From: Halogranum amylolyticum
GTDB lineage: Archaea; Halobacteriota; Halobacteria; Halobacteriales; Haloferacaceae
Assembly (NCBI RefSeq): GCF_900110465.1
Contig: NZ_FODV01000016.1
Span: forward strand, 18,464 to 82,463
Reading direction: 5' to 3'
Length of the DNA: 64,000 bases
The notes below the pieces were generated by a model. It did not search any database, was not told where the DNA came from, and was given only the letters and a program-made list of their open reading frames with translations. The translations under genes were made by a program, and so were the position numbers. Positions 33,695 through 43,433 of the stretch are shown here, piece after piece; positions within the stretch are counted from its first letter, which is position 1; each line of letters opens with the position of its first letter.

Positions 33695-36600
33695 ATGATA
33701 CAAGTTCCGGACCGAATATTTGCACTTGGTGGCGCAGGAAAGCAACTGGCGTTTGAATTGCTCGAGAGTGACTGGGTGCTAGAAGAGATTCTGGCTCCTA
33801 AGCGAGCCCCTTGTGAGATGGAGGTCACGATTGTCGATACCGCCGAAGAAGAAGCTAAGAGTGGGGCGAAGGGTGGCGATCTTGAGCGGGTTGATGAAAT
33901 TAAGCGCCACATTAAATCTATCCGAAGTGAATATCGAGACCAGGAAACCGAACATGCACCCGGCAATATCGATGTCAAGTACAAATTGCTCACAGAGAAT
34001 ATTCGACTGGACCGGCAACTCGACTTAATAGGCAGCGAGGAAGTCGACCGAATTACTGCAGGTAATGGGATGCCCAGAGACGATTGGTGGCTTCAATCAG
34101 GCCATATCAACGAGAATCTCGACTTCGCAAAAGGAGTGATTCGAAAACGTGGGTTGAGCAAGGCACTCTACTACAAAACCTATGCAGAAGACGATCTGCA
34201 ATCGGTTATCGATTTGCCCGAAAAGGGACAAGTTGCACTGCTGGTTGGGATGGGGGGTGGCACGGGAGCTGGTCTCTTGATAGACCTCGCCCACCACCTC
34301 AAAGAAGAACAGTCGACTGCGAACCTCACTCTCTTCGGTGTTCTGCCGAATAACGCCGAGGGGAAGAAAGAAAATACAAATGCATTTGCACTCCTTTCGG
34401 AATTAGAGTACCTCTCGTTAACTGATTCCAACCCTTTTATTGCACAGATTCTGTTCCCAATTGAGCCCACGGACTATAAGGGGAAGATCGACCAAATGAG
34501 CCCGAGTGTGGATTATCTGCAGGAGTTCGACGAAGCATTTGTGTATTCGTTACTACTCTACTATAATACGCAGAAGCTGAAAGAAGACCTCTTTGACTCG
34601 TCGTCATACGCACCGTTCTCCATGGCGGTCCCCATGGTGCTGCGATACAATATTGCGGCTATCGAAGAGTTCCGAGCAACTATCGACGCCTATCTTGAAC
34701 GCAAAGAAGAGTCGATGAACGCCGAAACTCGGCTCTACGATGGTATCGATGAATTTCTTGAGATATACTACCCCGATGTGTCGGGAGAACTGAGTGAAGA
34801 AGACGAGGTGGACTTAGAGCGACGTATCGATCAGATTGAAACGTTAATCTCGCTCGATTTGTTCTCCGATCTCGAATATGAATCTACATCGGTGTTTCGA
34901 ACGGAGGTACTTACACCAGCGCGAGAGGCAATTGATGCCGAGGAACAAGAGACGCCGAAAGGACTCGAACAGTTTATTGATGTCATGGTTGAGTCAGTTC
35001 GAGCAAAGTCACTCCAGCAGCTTGACGCGTCGATCAAGGAAGACCAGCGTCTCGCTGAAGTACTTGAACAGGACGTGCTATTGCTTGGCCGTCGAAAAGA
35101 CATTCTTCGCCGACTCAAAGGCGTCTCGAACCCAAAAGTACGGGGTGCTTTGGAGTATCTAGTTGGGCTCCAAGAAGGAAATGCAGGGGCGAAGTCGACC
35201 CAGCTGAACCGCAAGTACGAGCAGGCACAAACAGCACTGAACCAGACCGAATCGAAACTACAGAGCACCCGTGAGGAACTTGAGCAGTTACGCACCAACC
35301 AATCTGCTGAAATCACACAGAAGACGAACAAGTGGGCAGACAACGTTGACGCCCAGCTTGAGCAGCTCGACACGCTCGAATCGGCACCGATACGGCAGAA
35401 CGTAGAGGCTCTCCGGGGGAGTCTGCAGGATTTCCGTAGAAAGTTAGAGCGGGCACGCTCCCCTGGCGAGGTAGATGCTATCGAAGTCACTGACATCAGG
35501 GAGTCACTTACGGCACTTGATGAGAACCTCAATCGGGTCGATGTCTATTTCGAGAGCTCAGACATAACTGACGCCGTCGAAACGGCAAAAAAAGCTCGGG
35601 TTACCCACTTTAATGTATATCTCGATAAGGGAATTGGCAAATTCTTTCCATGGGAATCGAAGACGGAGAAAGAGCGCAAAAGTGCACAGAAACAGTTCGC
35701 TGTGCATCGTACGAAACTACGTGGTCAAGACACCGCAGTGCTCGAAGTGGCGGATAGGGGGGGAGAATTCAAATGCAAGGTCGAATTTGATGGCACAGAT
35801 CTCCTGCTAAAAATTGATGAGAATCGAACAGAACTTGTCGAGGATATGCTTACAGAGTTCGAGCGAGTCGTTACGGACCCTCTGCCTGATGATGTATCCC
35901 GACTAAGAGAAGAGCTTGAACACGGAAGCGACCAAGAACAACTTCGGCAGGTCGTCTCCCAGGCGCTTGAACGTGAAATCAGTGGCGCTGATGAGCTACA
36001 ATCAGAAACCGACAGACTCGAAGAGAAGCTGCAGCAACAGCGGAACGAGACGGAACTCTTTGAGGCCGCACGTAGAGCAATCACTGACCTGAATGGACTA
36101 ACGACGACGTTTGCTCAGGAAGTTAACGCATATCGTGAGGGAATCAGAAGCTTAGAGGAGACTAGTCACCAGCAATCGCCGATCGACGAAGAATATTCGT
36201 TCCTGAAAAGTGTTCAACCACACAATGTGTTCCGGGCAACCGGCAAACACGGACTAGCCGATAGTGAACTCCTCGACGAACGAAAAGAAAAACAGCAGCT
36301 GCAGGACTATATCAGCGAACTTGCGGACAGAGCACGGTCTGCGCAGTACTGTGGTCTCCGCAAGCGAAAGCTGATTGGTGACAAAAGTCGATACGAAGGA
36401 ATACGCATCAATGTCGGGCTCGCCTCCGAAGCGTCACTGCACGGTATTGTCAACCTGGAATCTCCTTTCCAAAATGCATTCGAACTTGACAAGAGTAAGC
36501 TGACGACCCACTACGGACAGTGGCAGCGTGACTTTGGTGGCCCGTGGGACATCGGGATGACCACGTTCATTACTGGAGTGTTTCTCGACAATATCCGTCT

Positions 36601-36919
36601 TGCTGTTGGACCGAATGGATACGCAGAGCACTACTACAATTACAAGGCGAAGCTTGGCGACGACATCCTCATTCATCATGCCCTCGGGTTAGAGGAGGGT
36701 TATTTCGTCCGACGTAAGAATATGTTTAACGTCGAAAATATAGAAGACGTCAAGGGTTTCTTGCGAACGGAGGGGGATGTCAAAGGAATGCTCCTCAACA
36801 CGTTTGAGACGGTCTCACTCCAAGATGAGAGCAGTGGTGACGGACAGTTGGGCATTACCGACGAGGCTGTGGAGACCAGCAATGAGCCAGCCCACTTCGA
36901 GGACGATGGCGACGCTTGA
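33695..36919 (+). CDS. Giant tubulin/FtsZ-like protein with long coiled coils (Tubulin_2-type)
   Basis: The 1074-residue protein begins with RIFALGGAGKQLAFELL, a glycine loop near residues 11-16. It carries the tubulin/FtsZ signature VALLVGMGGGTGAGLLIDLA (about 180-199), then TLFGVLPNNAEGKKENTNAF. This fits the GTP-binding domain of the tubulin-like family annotated Tubulin_2 rather than FtsZ or CetZ. Residues about 330-640 and 770-860 are charged and helical with heptad-like Leu spacing (for example TALNQTESKLQSTREELEQL), so long coiled coils are likely. The C-terminal about 200 residues form a separate domain (GGPWDIGMTTFITGVFLDNI). It is the first gene of four overlapping genes and should act at the membrane with the next two products. 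Confidence 0.82.
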   Translation: MIQVPDRIFALGGAGKQLAFELLESDWVLEEILAPKRAPCEMEVTIVDTAEEEAKSGAKGGDLERVDEIKRHIKSIRSEYRDQETEHAPGNIDVKYKLLTENIRLDRQLDLIGSEEVDRITAGNGMPRDDWWLQSGHINENLDFAKGVIRKRGLSKALYYKTYAEDDLQSVIDLPEKGQVALLVGMGGGTGAGLLIDLAHHLKEEQSTANLTLFGVLPNNAEGKKENTNAFALLSELEYLSLTDSNPFIAQILFPIEPTDYKGKIDQMSPSVDYLQEFDEAFVYSLLLYYNTQKLKEDLFDSSSYAPFSMAVPMVLRYNIAAIEEFRATIDAYLERKEESMNAETRLYDGIDEFLEIYYPDVSGELSEEDEVDLERRIDQIETLISLDLFSDLEYESTSVFRTEVLTPAREAIDAEEQETPKGLEQFIDVMVESVRAKSLQQLDASIKEDQRLAEVLEQDVLLLGRRKDILRRLKGVSNPKVRGALEYLVGLQEGNAGAKSTQLNRKYEQAQTALNQTESKLQSTREELEQLRTNQSAEITQKTNKWADNVDAQLEQLDTLESAPIRQNVEALRGSLQDFRRKLERARSPGEVDAIEVTDIRESLTALDENLNRVDVYFESSDITDAVETAKKARVTHFNVYLDKGIGKFFPWESKTEKERKSAQKQFAVHRTKLRGQDTAVLEVADRGGEFKCKVEFDGTDLLLKIDENRTELVEDMLTEFERVVTDPLPDDVSRLREELEHGSDQEQLRQVVSQALEREISGADELQSETDRLEEKLQQQRNETELFEAARRAITDLNGLTTTFAQEVNAYREGIRSLEETSHQQSPIDEEYSFLKSVQPHNVFRATGKHGLADSELLDERKEKQQLQDYISELADRARSAQYCGLRKRKLIGDKSRYEGIRINVGLASEASLHGIVNLESPFQNAFELDKSKLTTHYGQWQRDFGGPWDIGMTTFITGVFLDNIRLAVGPNGYAEHYYNYKAKLGDDILIHHALGLEEGYFVRRKNMFNVENIEDVKGFLRTEGDVKGMLLNTFETVSLQDESSGDGQLGITDEAVETSNEPAHFEDDGDA

Positions 36920-38456
36920 AGTAGAATCGGTTGAAGAGATGAACCGCTTTGAGGAGATGCTTGCGACCCTCGCCGATAACCGCGAGTTCCTCTCGGTAGT
37001 TGGATACTTCGTCATGGTGCTGGTCACCTCCGCCTTCTTGGCTCCGATGCTCGGGATTGCTTGGACGACAGGGGGCCTTGCATTTTTACTGGTGAATATT
37101 CCAGTCGAACTGGGGCTCATTGGGCTGCCTCCCCTATCAGTATTGTTGATCGGCGTTTGGTTAGGGCTTCTGCTGTTGTTATTGTTATTTGATATGAAGA
37201 AAAGACTTCAGGGACTGTTCCTCGTTATTGGAACCCTCGTTGCTTTGCTTGGGTTATGCTCGGTCGGTCTTGTCTGTGGTAACCTCAATCTATTCGATAA
37301 CCTCGAGTGGCTCGGGGCTGGCCTTCTTGTTGGCACGGTCTTAGGTGGAGGGCGAGACCTTCCGTCGCTACTTGACAACCAAAGTGTCGAGTTCCGGGAT
37401 GCTGCTCAGTGGGTATTCTATCTAGGGTCACTGCTGGTCATCGCTGGATTTGTGGAGGCTCATATCCAGTACCCGCTTGAGGTCACCGGTAGTGCGGTAA
37501 CTTTAGGGGGGAGTTTCGGACTTGACAGCCCTCCTGGTCGAAGCGCATTGTTCGACGCTGCACTCACTGGAACGTTTGTATACACACTCGGGAAGTTCAT
37601 TCAATACGATGCTGAAACTGACTTATTCATTCTTGGTCCATCTGACTCAGGCAAGTCGTTGTTGCTGCTCGGGGCGTATTACCAGGCTTCCGAGAACATC
37701 AATGAAAAATATGCTCCCCAGCCAAACACTGAGTTTTACCAAGTGCTTGGAGAGGTTGATGACAACTTACGTCGAATGAATAACAGCGGGGACATCCACT
37801 GGCCCGTAGCTGGGAATAATCCGGACGAGTCGAAGAACATCGGTTTTGAGTTCGTGCACGGGTCGGCGTTCCCGAAAAATGTTGAGGTCCACACAGTAGA
37901 CTACGCTGGAGAATGGCTCGAATTTGTTCCGGATGTCATCACGATGGACAACCAGCAACTTGACCAATACCTCGACGAGGAAGGTTACGACAATTTGGAT
38001 GTTCTACTCAGTATTAAGCGGGGCATCAAGGCAGCAGATGTGTTAGTGTTTCTCATCGACGTAGAGAAACACGTCGCTGGGGAGCCTCTGGAGATCGGGA
38101 CGTATCACGAAATCTGCGAGAAAACAAGCGGGAAGAGAGTGCTCTTGATCGCAACGAAATGTGACCTCTTGGCGGAGCAGTTTGAGCAGGAGACTGGACT
38201 TGATCCACTCTTACAATTCACTGACTTCCAGCAGTACGTGCAAGAGCGATTGACCCGTAGACAACAAGTTCAGAGCCTCGTGAATCAAGCGGCCGGGTCG
38301 ATGATACATCCAGTCTGGTATCAGACACGGGAACATTCAGCAGTAACAGCAGAGACGGAAAATAACGTCGAACGAATCCCATCACTAACCGAAGACGGTC
38401 AGATGGTCCCTGTCGGGTTTGACCAACTCTTAGACCACTTTGGGCGAGGACGATGA
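36906..38456 (+). CDS. Multi-pass membrane protein with C-terminal P-loop GTPase domain
   Basis: The ATG at 36906 overlaps the tubulin-like gene by 14 bases. The 516-residue product has five to seven hydrophobic helices in residues 28-225. A cytoplasmic GTPase domain follows, with Walker A LGPSDSGKSLLL (about 243-254), DYAGE (about 332-336) as a G3-like D-x-x-G, and ATKCD (about 416-420) as a G4-type [N/T]KxD. This is the full motif order of a TRAFAC-type GTPase. No close named family comes to mind. Coupling to the upstream tubulin-like protein and the downstream Ig-like protein is inferred from the overlapping starts (ATGA with the next gene). Confidence 0.75.
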   Translation: MATLEVESVEEMNRFEEMLATLADNREFLSVVGYFVMVLVTSAFLAPMLGIAWTTGGLAFLLVNIPVELGLIGLPPLSVLLIGVWLGLLLLLLLFDMKKRLQGLFLVIGTLVALLGLCSVGLVCGNLNLFDNLEWLGAGLLVGTVLGGGRDLPSLLDNQSVEFRDAAQWVFYLGSLLVIAGFVEAHIQYPLEVTGSAVTLGGSFGLDSPPGRSALFDAALTGTFVYTLGKFIQYDAETDLFILGPSDSGKSLLLLGAYYQASENINEKYAPQPNTEFYQVLGEVDDNLRRMNNSGDIHWPVAGNNPDESKNIGFEFVHGSAFPKNVEVHTVDYAGEWLEFVPDVITMDNQQLDQYLDEEGYDNLDVLLSIKRGIKAADVLVFLIDVEKHVAGEPLEIGTYHEICEKTSGKRVLLIATKCDLLAEQFEQETGLDPLLQFTDFQQYVQERLTRRQQVQSLVNQAAGSMIHPVWYQTREHSAVTAETENNVERIPSLTEDGQMVPVGFDQLLDHFGRGR

Positions 38457-40126
38457 GTGAACTCATAATCTACGACCGATTTGGTGACCCGGTGGACGCT
38501 GATGTGTCTTCAGAGGAACGGTACAAGATGTTCGATCGGAAAAGCGTTCTCCTCTACCTTGACACAAGCAGCCCTCGCCCGACGCTTATCAGTTCGTTCC
38601 GAGCACAGAACCAACCCGGAAGCCGGTCAAATCGATTTTTAGCGCATTTCACCGGTGATGACATTGAGTCGTTATTCAAAGACTGCTCTCATCACATCGA
38701 GCGACGCGCGGATGAACTCGGTTGGAAGTTAGACACCAGTTCGCACGATAACCGAGTGAATACCTTTCTTGGACTCACTGAGCCACCTATTAAGCTAGAT
38801 TCTTCCGAGCAAAAAGAACAACTCATCTCTTGGCTGCTCGAGCAACAGCGACGCATTGATTTTGGTGTCTCCGACGTTCAATTCGGTATTCGTGTGCTGA
38901 AGCAGCTGCTAAGAAAAGGTCACACAAATAGTATTTTTGCGATTTGCAACAACGGTCGTGTTCCAGAAATCAACGAGGCTGACCTTGTTCTCAAACCAAG
39001 TGCCAGAGGGCCGGAACAACTCCACCCAATTGGGGATACTAAAAAAGACCTGCAAGAGGCCCGGGAACACTGGAGTCAGCATTTCGTTGAGAAAGAAATG
39101 AAAGCAATCACCGATGCCATCGTCGACAGGGTACAGCAGATCAGACGTCGAACCAACTATGAGGAGGGAAAACTCAACGATGATATTAAGAACGCAATTA
39201 ATCAGGGTTGCCGTCAATCTGGACTACCAATTCGTGCGACGACCAGTGAGACGCTTTCAGAAGTGGACGAACTTCGAAGCGAAGTTCGTCGACTCAAGAG
39301 CAGACCCAAGAATGACACCTCCATCCCGACTGCAGTCCCTATTTTCGTCGTGGTGCTTTTGGTCGTAGCCTTTGTAACTGGTGCTGTCTTCTCACCACCA
39401 GTCGCTGCGGTTCCGATACTCGGTGAGTATTTATCCAGTGGTAATCTCACTTGGACAGAAAGCCCAACTTACAACAGCAGCACCGGAACACTAAGTCTGT
39501 CCGGGACAGCACCGGCGCAAACAGAATACGTTTTGGTGAACGTTTCTAACCAATCGCACACCGTCTCTGTTCCCGTCACAACAGCTGCTGATGGTACATT
39601 CGAGCTGTCGCGCCAAGTAAACCACCTCTTCGAGATGGAATTTGCTGCCATTGAGACAGAGCAATACCAAGTCACTGTGAGCGCCGGCAAGCAGCAGACG
39701 CGACCCGAACCCGTCCGCATCGTCCCACCGGCATCAGTTATCCTGTACGAGCCAATTGATGGCCAGCGATTTGATGGTTCAACGTTCACGATTCGGGGTA
39801 TTGCTACGAATTCAGACTCGGTTGTGATCGCAGTCAGTGCAGGCGATCAGCCGGTGTACACAGAGACTTTGAATTCGACAGTGATGGACGGGGGTCGGTT
39901 CAGCAAGGTGATTACTGGGCTATCAAAGGCCGACAATTATACTGTGACGGTCACTGCGCGTCGAAATCAGCAGGAATTCGATAAGCAGACAGTTGTACTA
40001 CTAGGACCGGGGCAAAGTAGCACCGGTGATAGCCGTTCCCAGATGGCGGCTGAGAAACGGAAGTCGTCTGAGACTTATCCTCTGCACTCAGACGTAAGCA
40101 ATAGAGCGTTCCGAGGTTACAACTAA
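38453..40126 (+). CDS. Single-pass membrane protein: cytoplasmic domain plus external Ig-like region
   Basis: The 557-residue product has about 295 residues of soluble N-terminal domain without a signal peptide (MSELIIYDRFGDPVD), including a coiled-coil-like SEVDELRSEVRRLKSR. One membrane helix follows (AVPIFVVVLLVVAFVTGAVF, about 298-320). The external part, rich in Asn, Ser and Thr, has two beta-sandwich-like repeats (TGTLSLSGTAPAQTEYVLVN and GSTFTIRGIATNSDSVVIAV) in the style of bacterial Ig-like domains. Several N-x-S/T sequons are visible. The layout suggests a connector between the cytoplasmic GTPases and the cell surface. Confidence 0.7.
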   Translation: MSELIIYDRFGDPVDADVSSEERYKMFDRKSVLLYLDTSSPRPTLISSFRAQNQPGSRSNRFLAHFTGDDIESLFKDCSHHIERRADELGWKLDTSSHDNRVNTFLGLTEPPIKLDSSEQKEQLISWLLEQQRRIDFGVSDVQFGIRVLKQLLRKGHTNSIFAICNNGRVPEINEADLVLKPSARGPEQLHPIGDTKKDLQEAREHWSQHFVEKEMKAITDAIVDRVQQIRRRTNYEEGKLNDDIKNAINQGCRQSGLPIRATTSETLSEVDELRSEVRRLKSRPKNDTSIPTAVPIFVVVLLVVAFVTGAVFSPPVAAVPILGEYLSSGNLTWTESPTYNSSTGTLSLSGTAPAQTEYVLVNVSNQSHTVSVPVTTAADGTFELSRQVNHLFEMEFAAIETEQYQVTVSAGKQQTRPEPVRIVPPASVILYEPIDGQRFDGSTFTIRGIATNSDSVVIAVSAGDQPVYTETLNSTVMDGGRFSKVITGLSKADNYTVTVTARRNQQEFDKQTVVLLGPGQSSTGDSRSQMAAEKRKSSETYPLHSDVSNRAFRGYN

Positions 40127-40374
40127 TGGCTACTCTTTCAGGGACGTCGCATACAATTTCCGGGGTTGTCGGTCTCCTCTTTGCGTCGTATGTCGCACTC
40201 TATCTCGAACGATACGCTCCCCTGATCTACAGTGGGACAGAAGCACTTGGGCACATGCTACTCGCGGGACTACCGGGGTATCCACCAATCCTGAATGAAC
40301 TGGCGGGAGCACTAGTCATTATGATTGTCCTCTGGTTCGTCTGGGGATGGCTATACCACATCACGCGATTCTGA
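40126..40374 (+). CDS. Small two-helix membrane protein of the tubulin-like operon
   Basis: The 82-residue product has hydrophobic segments at about 10-28 and 58-78. Its ATG overlaps the preceding TAA by one base, so it is co-translated with the Ig-like membrane protein. It ends about 100 bases before a convergent surface-protein gene. The function is unknown, but it belongs to the four-gene unit by position. Confidence 0.62.
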   Translation: MATLSGTSHTISGVVGLLFASYVALYLERYAPLIYSGTEALGHMLLAGLPGYPPILNELAGALVIMIVLWFVWGWLYHITRF

Positions 40375-40472
40375 CGGCAAGGCCAGAAAAGCGGACGTTT
40401 GGCATCCGTCCGGGCCGCTGTAAGCACAGCATCGAACATTCGTCTTCGAAGACGAACACCATCACTGTTGAA

Positions 40473-42197
40473 TTAGACGTAAATTCGCTTTGCGATACCC
40501 AGGAAGACGAGGCCTACCAGCACGGCCCCGAAAGGAATCACCACGTTGGTCGGTGCTGGATCCATGTCGTCTCGAAGGTAGTCCCCATCACTATCCGGAT
40601 CCTGCGGATTCATCTTCTGTTCCACTTCGATGCCATCGCTGACACCGTCGTCGTCTGTGTCGCTCGATAGTGGGGCGGTTCCAGACTCAAGTTCGATTCC
40701 ATCGTTGAGCCCATCCGAATCACTATCGGCAACCGTAGGGTCAAGACCTTCTTCAAGTTCGAGACCGTCATTAACACCGTCATCATCAGTGTCGGCCTTC
40801 GCTGGATTGAGTTCTTGCTCAAGCTCTGACCCGTCGCCTATTCCGTCCTTGTCAGTGTCTCTCGAAAGAGGGTCTAATCGCAGTTCTATCTCAGTGCCGT
40901 CGTCGATACCATCCTCATCCGTATCCATCAGAGTTGGATTGGTTGCTGTCTGGTTTAGTTCCACAGGATCATTGAGACCGTCGCCGTCTGTATCAGCTGA
41001 CGCTGGGGCAAGTCCCTGTTCAACTTCAGGCCCATCCCTGATTCCATCGCTATCAGAGTCGGGTGATAATGGGTTGGCGTCAGCAGCTAATTCATCGCCA
41101 TCTTTCAATCCATCACCGTCGGTGTCACTCACTACGGGGTCCGTTCCCGCATCCAGCTCATCGCCGTCGTCTAATCCGTCAGTATCTGTATCGCTTGCCA
41201 GGGGGTCCGTCTTCCCATTCAGCTCGTCCCTGTCTGGTATTCTGTCCCCATCGGTGTCCGCAGATGCTGGATCAAGCCCCCGCTCGTCTTCCTCACCGTC
41301 ACTGAGCCCATCTTCATCTGTATCGGAGGCAAGGGGATTCCATCCTCGATCGACTTCTTTTCCGTCAGGAATCCCGTCATTGTCTGTGTCTGGTGTCCCT
41401 GCTTCTGTTCCGAGCTCCGATTCCCGTTGGTCAGTGAGTCCATCGCCGTCAGAATCTCTGTGTACTGTCACTGTCGTAGTCGAAACGTCCTCTGCGCCCC
41501 ATTTATCGACAACTTGTAACCGAATCTTGTGCTCTCCTGGGCTGTTGAACGTCCACGATGCCTGCTTACCCGTGGTTTCGAATGAACCATCACCGTTGAA
41601 GTCCCAATTGTATGTTAGGGACTGCCCCTCTGGATCCGTCGATTCACTCCCATCAAAAGCCACATCCCGGCCAACCTGGAGAGAACTCTTTGGAACGTGA
41701 ATTGAGGCGGTCGGTGCACGGTTCACATCATCTGAGCGAGGTTCGTAAACAACGACGATGGCCTGTTCATCGATTTCTTCATGGAAGACAACATCTCGGT
41801 CAATAAGCGTCACTTGAATCTGGATCCGTCCTGAGGTCAGTTCCGCCCGGGCGGTTGAAGTTAATACGTCGAAGGTACCGGAGTAGTCGTTTGTAGCTGA
41901 CACATCCTCGATAATCTGTTCTTGGTTTTCATTCTCATCAACAACGGAGATCCGAATTCGTGGTTCAATATCCGAGTCATCTTCGTCATTGCATCCATAG
42001 CAGGAGGTATCGCCACGGACGACAAGCTTGAAATCGGAATATGCACCGTCACCATCCCGGTCAACTATTTTGATAACTGAGAGGTCATGGATACCTGCAC
42101 TCGCTGCTGGACTATCGATTGCACTCCCAGCCCCAGACGAAAGAAGACAGAGAGTGACGAGCAGTGCGCTGAGAGTTCCCGACTCTCGAAACCTCAT
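40473..42197 (-). CDS. Surface protein with PKD domain and 14 thrombospondin type 3 repeats
   Basis: The 574-residue product has a Sec-type signal (about 1-27) and an N-terminal beta domain with a Cys pair (SCYGC). A PKD domain follows (about 160-245; FDGSESTDPEGQSLTYNWDF). From about 247 to 545 there are 14 repeats of about 22 residues with the calcium-binding D-x-D-x-D-G-x-x-D loop (DTDGDGLKD and variants). It ends in a membrane helix (NVVIPFGAVLVGLVFLGIA) and a short basic tail. It should be a rigid, Ca-dependent stalk anchored at the cell surface. It is convergent with the tubulin-like operon and may be its surface partner, which is inference. The repeats also make the DNA locally repetitive. 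Confidence 0.82.
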   Translation of the reverse strand: MRFRESGTLSALLVTLCLLSSGAGSAIDSPAASAGIHDLSVIKIVDRDGDGAYSDFKLVVRGDTSCYGCNDEDDSDIEPRIRISVVDENENQEQIIEDVSATNDYSGTFDVLTSTARAELTSGRIQIQVTLIDRDVVFHEEIDEQAIVVVYEPRSDDVNRAPTASIHVPKSSLQVGRDVAFDGSESTDPEGQSLTYNWDFNGDGSFETTGKQASWTFNSPGEHKIRLQVVDKWGAEDVSTTTVTVHRDSDGDGLTDQRESELGTEAGTPDTDNDGIPDGKEVDRGWNPLASDTDEDGLSDGEEDERGLDPASADTDGDRIPDRDELNGKTDPLASDTDTDGLDDGDELDAGTDPVVSDTDGDGLKDGDELAADANPLSPDSDSDGIRDGPEVEQGLAPASADTDGDGLNDPVELNQTATNPTLMDTDEDGIDDGTEIELRLDPLSRDTDKDGIGDGSELEQELNPAKADTDDDGVNDGLELEEGLDPTVADSDSDGLNDGIELESGTAPLSSDTDDDGVSDGIEVEQKMNPQDPDSDGDYLRDDMDPAPTNVVIPFGAVLVGLVFLGIAKRIYV

Positions 42198-42301
42198 GTC
42201 TCACCTTCAATGTATGATGTATGTGCACATACCTCTATCCATAGTCACCGACATGAAACTGTATTTCACTCGGATAGATGGCTTGGGGATTCTATTTAGC
42301 T

Positions 42302-42317
42302 GGCTCTGTTGAAACCC
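42302..42317 (+). repeat. IS5-group-like terminus remnant
   Basis: GGCTCTGTTGAAACCC matches the end of the IS5-type element at 45042-45057. About 95 bases on, GAGGTTTTTTGACAG weakly resembles the opposite end, so this may be a decayed miniature element of about 110 bases. No transposase is attached. Confidence 0.4.
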
Positions 42318-42446
42318 TCTTCTTTAGAGATGTATTCACGTGAATCTACTGCACACTACACATGCGAACTGACCGGCGAAGATTCTATCAGTTGCAAGAG
42401 GTTTTTTGACAGTCGTGCGAGATATAGAGCGCGTATCGTTCACTGG

Positions 42447-43109
42447 TCAGAACGACGCAGGGTTGGTATCAGCGATTCCCAAAAGGTAGCCTCCAAAAGC
42501 GAGAATCCAAAGAACGAGTGGATAGACAACCCAGCGCTCGATTCCCCCGCTCCCAAGAAACGCCAGCGGGTGCGGGCCACCGATAACGAGTCCATAGAAG
42601 AAGACGCTCACAAGGATGAGAAGAGAGACGGCTCCGAAGAGGCCACAAAGAACGGAAAACGGTCCGGAGACAACCCGTGACGAGAGAACGACTGTGATAC
42701 CGCCACTAAAGAAGGTCAGAAGCGCGAACAATCCGTGCCACGGAGTCACGTTGCCTGGAAACACGCCGACGCCGAGTATGCTAACTCCAAAAATGACGAG
42801 CCCAACCGGGAAGTCACGGCGATCCATGGAGCGATAAACAAAATAGGCGGCAACCAGTACAAGTGCCCCCGTTACCAGCATCGTACTATTAAAGATAGTT
42901 GCGGAGGGCTCGTGAATAATCGGATCTGGTGGCCGCGTTGATCCGAGATCACTGATGTCCTGTCGCGTCGAATAATTCGGATAGAGGACTTCTGCCGTGA
43001 TGATCCCCATGAAAGCAACGAATCCGGACAACACCATACTAAATCCTGCAATCGACACTTCCGAATCCCCGGGTGGTGCCGGAGTTCTATTAGGGGCAGA
43101 ATCACTCAT
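42447..43109 (-). CDS. DUF998-family membrane protein
   Basis: The 220-residue integral membrane protein has about six helices. The loop after helix 1, YSTRQDISDLGSTRPP, and the later GVGVFPGNVTPWHGLFALLT carry the DUF998 pattern (D-I-S-x-L-G ... G-x-F-P ... H). The ATG at 43109 is preferred over a TTG two codons upstream. The family's biochemical function is unknown. It lies between the surface-protein gene and a DUF3592 gene. Confidence 0.75.
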   Translation of the reverse strand: MSDSAPNRTPAPPGDSEVSIAGFSMVLSGFVAFMGIITAEVLYPNYSTRQDISDLGSTRPPDPIIHEPSATIFNSTMLVTGALVLVAAYFVYRSMDRRDFPVGLVIFGVSILGVGVFPGNVTPWHGLFALLTFFSGGITVVLSSRVVSGPFSVLCGLFGAVSLLILVSVFFYGLVIGGPHPLAFLGSGGIERWVVYPLVLWILAFGGYLLGIADTNPASF

Positions 43110-43433
43110 TGACAAGCAGACGTACTTCGGGTCGGGAGATAAGACTATGCGGAGATAAAATGAGTGCGTCCCTGCTAACTACATCCTCACAATCTTGCAC
43201 AGTGCTTCTACCAAAATCCGGATAGATCGAGACCGATGCCGGTCTCTACATCCCCTGTACTGAGCTAGGGTGTCATAGAACTCTTCCCACGATGTTGATT
43301 ACAACCACTTCGATGGTGAATTGGCCGATAAGTAGGGATGCGTATTTACTGTCACTTCTCCGTCGATTCGGAGGTGGGCTTATTCGGAACGACCAATTGG
43401 AGATCGTGTTTGCTTGTTTGATAGTGGTTCGAG
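43110..43433. other. Intergenic region with a small hairpin
   Basis: There is no gene here. GAGACCG-ATGC-CGGTCTC (43229-43246) forms a perfect 7-base stem and could end the minus-strand transcript of the DUF3592 gene. Confidence 0.35.

Noticed and set aside
40630..41700. A 356-codon plus-strand Ser/Pro-rich repetitive frame
   Set aside because: It is the antisense shadow of the thrombospondin type 3 repeats; its apparent repetitiveness comes from them.
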